Below, in pieces: positions 60,933 through 64,000 of a DNA stretch of 64,000 nt (positions are counted from its first letter, which is position 1; every line of letters starts with the position of its first letter). The translations under genes and the position numbers were made by a program. The DNA comes from an uncultured Clostridia bacterium. GTDB taxonomy: Bacteria; Bacillota; Clostridia; Christensenellales; Borkfalkiaceae. The notes beneath the pieces are model-generated. The model was given only the letters and a program-made list of their open reading frames with translations. It searched no databases and was not told where the DNA came from. The stretch spans positions 1 through 64,000 of the forward strand of contig CANQHV010000002.1 in assembly GCA_947624005.1 (NCBI GenBank). Direction: 5' to 3'.

Positions 60933-61295
60933 ATGAAAGGTCAGAGAACGGCGCGGCTTGCAGGCGAGTTTCAAAAGGAAATATACCGCGTGATTTCAAC
61001 CGAAATCCGCGGACGTTACCCCGAGCTTTCGGCGATAATAAGCGTTACGGCCGCCGACGTCGCTCCCGACCTTAAAAGCGCGCGCATTTATGTAAGCATT
61101 TACGACCCCGACGAACAGAAGCGCGATAAAAGTTTTGAAATAATCAAGGAAAATTCGGGGCTTATCCGTCACGAACTTTCCAAAGTTATGCATATACGCA
61201 CCGTACCCGAGTTGAGGTTCGTTTTGGACGGCAGTATGGAATACGGGGCGAAAATAGACAAAATTTTAGCTGAATTGAGCGGTAAAAATGAATAA
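60933..61295 (+). CDS. rbfA: Ribosome-binding factor A
   Basis: A 30S maturation and cold-adaptation factor. 120 residues with a KH-like fold: RLAGEFQKEIYRVIS, ISVTAADVAPDLKSARIYVSI, MHIRTVPELRFVLDGSMEYGAKID. AAGGTAAATT precedes the ATG. It overlaps nrnA by eight bases. Confidence 0.94.
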   Translation: MKGQRTARLAGEFQKEIYRVISTEIRGRYPELSAIISVTAADVAPDLKSARIYVSIYDPDEQKRDKSFEIIKENSGLIRHELSKVMHIRTVPELRFVLDGSMEYGAKIDKILAELSGKNE

Positions 61296-62247
61296 TTCTC
61301 TATCCGAAATAGCGCAAAAACTTAACACATCGGAAAAAATAGCCGTTTTCTGCCACGTGCGCCCCGACGGCGACGCTTTGGGCAGCGGAATGGCTCTTTG
61401 CCGCGCGCTTCAAAACGCGGGTAAAACCGCGGTAATGTGCTGCGACGACGCCGTCCCCGCAAAATTCGCGTTTCTTCCCGCGCTTTCGGAGGTCAGGCAA
61501 CAGCTTCCGTCGTCGGATTTCGATACATACGTCTGCGTGGATTGCGCCGACGGCACAAGGGCGGGCACTTTCAGCGCGAAATTCAAAAAATTCGCGGGAA
61601 CCACAATCAATTTCGACCACCACGTTTCCAACGACGGCTATGCGAAAATGAATTACGTAGTCGTTTGCCCCGCAACGTGCCAGATAATGACTGAGTTTTT
61701 TACCGTGGCGGGGTATGAAATAACAAAGGAAATAGCCGACCTCCTTATGCTAGGGCTTGTCACCGACAGCGGAACGTTTACCCATTGCGACGTCGAACCC
61801 GAAACGTTCAGAACTGCGGCTTTGCTCTGCGAAAAGGGAGCGAACGTAAACGAAATCAGCTATCAGACCAACGGCAGACAGACGGCGGCAAGGGCGATTC
61901 TTTACGGCAAAGTTATGTCGGCGATGCGCTTTTTGCTTGACGGTAAACTCGCCGTCATTACGGTTACGCGCGAACAGATGCGCGAAGCGGGCGTGGATAT
62001 AAGCCAAACCGAGGGGTTTGTCGATTTTCCTTTGACGGTTGACGGAGTAGAGGTCGCCATTTCGTTGCTCGAAGTAAAACGCGGTCAGTACAAAGCTTCG
62101 TTAAGAAGTAAAGGCAACGTGAACGTCAACGCGGTAGCCGCGACGTTCGGCGGCGGCGGGCACGTGCTTGCAAGCGGCTGTATGCTCTTCGGCGAGTACG
62201 AAGAGGTTGTCGAAAAACTGACTTTTGCCGTAACTCAGCACCTATGA
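61288..62247 (+). CDS. nrnA: DHH-family nanoRNase/pAp phosphatase NrnA
   Basis: Degrades very short RNAs and 3'-phosphoadenosine 5'-phosphate. The 319-residue protein has HVRPDGDALGSGMAL, VDCADG, and FDHHVSNDGYAK (the DHH metal site) in the catalytic domain. The DHHA1 C-terminal domain has KASLRSKGNVNVNAVAATF and GGGGHVLASG. It sits between rbfA and truB, the common Gram-positive order. Confidence 0.94.
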   Translation: MNNSLSEIAQKLNTSEKIAVFCHVRPDGDALGSGMALCRALQNAGKTAVMCCDDAVPAKFAFLPALSEVRQQLPSSDFDTYVCVDCADGTRAGTFSAKFKKFAGTTINFDHHVSNDGYAKMNYVVVCPATCQIMTEFFTVAGYEITKEIADLLMLGLVTDSGTFTHCDVEPETFRTAALLCEKGANVNEISYQTNGRQTAARAILYGKVMSAMRFLLDGKLAVITVTREQMREAGVDISQTEGFVDFPLTVDGVEVAISLLEVKRGQYKASLRSKGNVNVNAVAATFGGGGHVLASGCMLFGEYEEVVEKLTFAVTQHL

Positions 62248-63089
62248 CGGGTTTTATATGCGTGAATAAAGCCGAGGGCGTAAGTTCCGCGCGCGAAGTT
62301 TCCAAAATCAGAAAGCTTGCGGGCGTACCGTGCGGTCATATGGGAACGCTCGACCCTATGGCGAGCGGGGTATTGCCCGTCGCGATAGGCAACGCGGCGC
62401 GCCTGTTTGACTTTTTTCTCGACAAAAAGAAGAGATATATCGCAAGATTTTCGTTCGGACTTGACAGCGATACCCTCGATATTACGGGCAACGTACAGAA
62501 AAAAGGTTTTGTGCCTGCGGAGAGCGAAATATCAGACGTACTCGGTAAATTCTGCGGTGAAATAATGCAGGTTCCTCCGAGGTACAGCGCGAAAAACGTT
62601 GACGGGGAAAGGGGATATCAGCTTGCGCGAAGCGGGGTCGATTTTCAGCTCGCTCCGAAAAAAGTGAGCATATATTCGATACTTTTGCTTGAAAAGTGCG
62701 ACGAAAATTCGTTTTTGTTTCAGATTGATTGCGGCGGCGGAACATATATACGTTCGCTTGCGCGCGATATCGCGGCGGAGATGGGAACGTATGCCGTAAT
62801 GAGCGGGCTTACCCGCACTAAATCGGGCGTTTTCGATATCGAACACTCGGTTGAAACCGATAAATTAAACGCCGATAATTTTTATGATTTTATAATTCCG
62901 ACGGACAGCGTGCTTCCCTACGAAAGTATCTGTGCGAGCGAACGAGAGGCTAAAAAACTGTTTAACGGTTTAAACGTGGAAAGCGACAAACCCGACGGAA
63001 TTTATAAGATATATTGCCCCGACGGCTCGTTTTACGGACTTGCCGAGGCGAACAATTCTTTGATGAGGGTAAAGAAGAAGTTATGTTAG
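62244..63089 (+). CDS. truB: tRNA pseudouridine-55 synthase
   Basis: Makes pseudouridine 55 in the T-loop of tRNAs. The 281-residue protein contains VNKAEGVSSAREVSKI, GHMGTLDPMASGVLPVAIG with the catalytic aspartate, and QVPPRYSAKNVDGERGYQLAR. ATG 62244 overlaps the nrnA stop by four bases, and its end overlaps ribF by seven. Confidence 0.96.
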   Translation: MTGFICVNKAEGVSSAREVSKIRKLAGVPCGHMGTLDPMASGVLPVAIGNAARLFDFFLDKKKRYIARFSFGLDSDTLDITGNVQKKGFVPAESEISDVLGKFCGEIMQVPPRYSAKNVDGERGYQLARSGVDFQLAPKKVSIYSILLLEKCDENSFLFQIDCGGGTYIRSLARDIAAEMGTYAVMSGLTRTKSGVFDIEHSVETDKLNADNFYDFIIPTDSVLPYESICASEREAKKLFNGLNVESDKPDGIYKIYCPDGSFYGLAEANNSLMRVKKKLC

Positions 63090-63982
63090 TAGTCAGATAT
63101 AACGAAGACGAGTATCAGTTTCCGAGTTTGCTCGTACTCGGTTGTTTCGACGGAGTTCATATAGGACACGCGGAACTTTTGAAGAAAGCTAAATTACAAG
63201 CCAAAATCAACGGTCTTGATCTCGGAGTTATGACTTTTGCCGAGGGTAAGGGCGGAAAAATGCTGTTTACTCTCGACGAACGAATGGAATTTCTCGAAAA
63301 GTTCAATGTAAAATTTGTTCTCAACATAGATTACACCGAAGATTTCAAAAAAACCGCGCCTTTGGAGTTTCTGCGTATAGTCGAAGAAAAAATAAACATT
63401 AAAGGCTATATGAGCGGCAAAGATTTCCGTTTCGGCGCGGGCGCAAAAGGCAAACCGTCCACGCTTAAAAGTTATGCCGACGACGAGGAAAACAGCGTTT
63501 GGTATATGTCTGTAAAAGAGGTCGCTCTCGGCGAAGAAAAAATCAGCACTACTCGCATTAAAGAGCTTTTGGAGCAAGGCGACGTCAAACTCGCCGCCGA
63601 AATGCTCGGCAGACGGTATTTTGTCAAAGGTACGGTTGTGCGCGGCGAAGAACGCGGGCGCAGTTTGCTCGGTTTTCCCACTCTGAACGTGACCTACCCC
63701 GAAAACAAGGCGGAGGTCAAGCAGGGCGTGTATAAAGTAGTCTGCACGGTTGACGGCGCGGAGTACAACGGTATGGCAAATTACGGACCGCGCCCGACTT
63801 TCGGCGACGACGGCGTAACGCTCGAAGTATATCTCGACGGATTCGACGGCGACGCTTACGATAAAACCGTTACAGTGGGTTTTTCGGAATATATGCGCGA
63901 TATAATCAAATTCGATTCTGTCGAAGAACTTAAAGTCCAGCTTGAAAAAGACCTCGAAGCGATAAGGAACAATAATGATTAA
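63083..63982 (+). CDS. ribF: Bifunctional riboflavin kinase/FAD synthetase
   Basis: Phosphorylates riboflavin to FMN and adenylates it to FAD. 299 residues: N-terminal nucleotidyltransferase (LGCFDGVHIGHAELL near 15, SGKDFRFGAGAKG near 112, EKISTTRIKELLEQGDV) and C-terminal kinase (GRSLLGFPTLNVTYPENK near 192, GMANYGPRPTFG). ATG 63083 lies inside the truB end with AAGAAG upstream; a longer reading lies wholly within truB. Confidence 0.96.
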   Translation: MLVVRYNEDEYQFPSLLVLGCFDGVHIGHAELLKKAKLQAKINGLDLGVMTFAEGKGGKMLFTLDERMEFLEKFNVKFVLNIDYTEDFKKTAPLEFLRIVEEKINIKGYMSGKDFRFGAGAKGKPSTLKSYADDEENSVWYMSVKEVALGEEKISTTRIKELLEQGDVKLAAEMLGRRYFVKGTVVRGEERGRSLLGFPTLNVTYPENKAEVKQGVYKVVCTVDGAEYNGMANYGPRPTFGDDGVTLEVYLDGFDGDAYDKTVTVGFSEYMRDIIKFDSVEELKVQLEKDLEAIRNNND

Positions 63983-64000
63983 ATTCGGACCGAGCGGAAA
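63975..64000 (+). CDS. Start of a further gene (partial), possibly endonuclease IV-like
   Basis: ATG at 63975 overlaps the ribF stop in another frame, with AAGGAAC just upstream. It encodes MIKFGPSG before the window ends. This start resembles TIM-barrel endonuclease IV-like proteins of Clostridia, but eight residues are too few for a firm call. Confidence 0.35.

Overview
The window joins a mobile, defence-carrying region (about 1-15,270) to an ordinary chromosomal stretch (about 15,300-64,000) of what looks like an endospore-forming member of the Clostridia. Evidence for the host is an intact sigK-type sigma factor, the Gram-positive gene order ispG-(polC locus)-rimP-nusA-ylxR-ylxQ-infB-rbfA-nrnA-truB-ribF, and good TTGACA/TATAAT promoters with AGGAGG-type ribosome sites. 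A closer placement (for example an uncultured Christensenellales-like lineage) is only a guess. The chromosomal genes are rich in GCG/CGC codons, while positions 1-15,100 are visibly more AT-rich, which fits acquired DNA.

Region 1, 1-1,300: the tail of an unknown gene, a terminator, and an AT-rich gene for a membrane-anchored HNH nuclease.

Region 2, about 1,296-15,268: a probable integrative mobilizable element lying against tRNA-Glu(CTC). A 19-base tRNA 3'-end sequence recurs at both ends with one mismatch, and a third 9-base copy lies at the 3' end of a large serine recombinase. Leftward operon: XRE repressor, DUF1016/YhcG-type nuclease, DUF2971 protein, recombinase. Rightward: hairpin array, oriT-like inverted repeat, MobV relaxase (apparently starting at ATT) and a small accessory gene. 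Cargo: an XRE repressor with repeated operator motifs facing a type III restriction-modification pair (mod, res), and a large PHP-plus-ABC-ATPase protein of the TrlF type. No conjugation machinery is seen, so transfer would need a helper.

Region 3, 15,600-40,500: a heterodimeric ABC exporter, sigK, tyrS, yigZ, ilvE, recX-birA-nnr, a yybP-ykoY manganese riboswitch before a CaCA-type exchanger, a mazF without an antitoxin, lspA-rluD-like, a DUF512 radical-SAM gene with der and plsY, an aconitase-family hydratase, an ACT-domain regulator plus THI5/SsuA-like ABC importer behind a structured leader, and mscL. At least three genes appear to be transcribed from promoters whose -10 box ends 6-7 bases before the ATG, i.e. 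as leaderless messages.

Region 4, 40,560-52,983: a complete de novo purine operon, purE-C-(purF paralogue)-F-M-N-H-D-L, which covers PRPP to IMP except for the purK step. A purF paralogue lacking the catalytic N-terminal cysteine sits directly before the canonical purF.

Region 5, 53,000-64,000: nrdR, ispG, then a stand-alone protein with the PolC N-terminal, OB and proofreading exonuclease parts but no PHP or polymerase domain at the polC position, followed by the rimP-nusA-infB-ribF translation operon running out of the window.

Most notable: the tRNA-bounded defence element, a recombinase whose stop codon comes from the presumed attachment site, the polymerase-less PolC remnant, the cysteine-less PurF paralogue, the ATT-initiated relaxase and the leaderless promoters.
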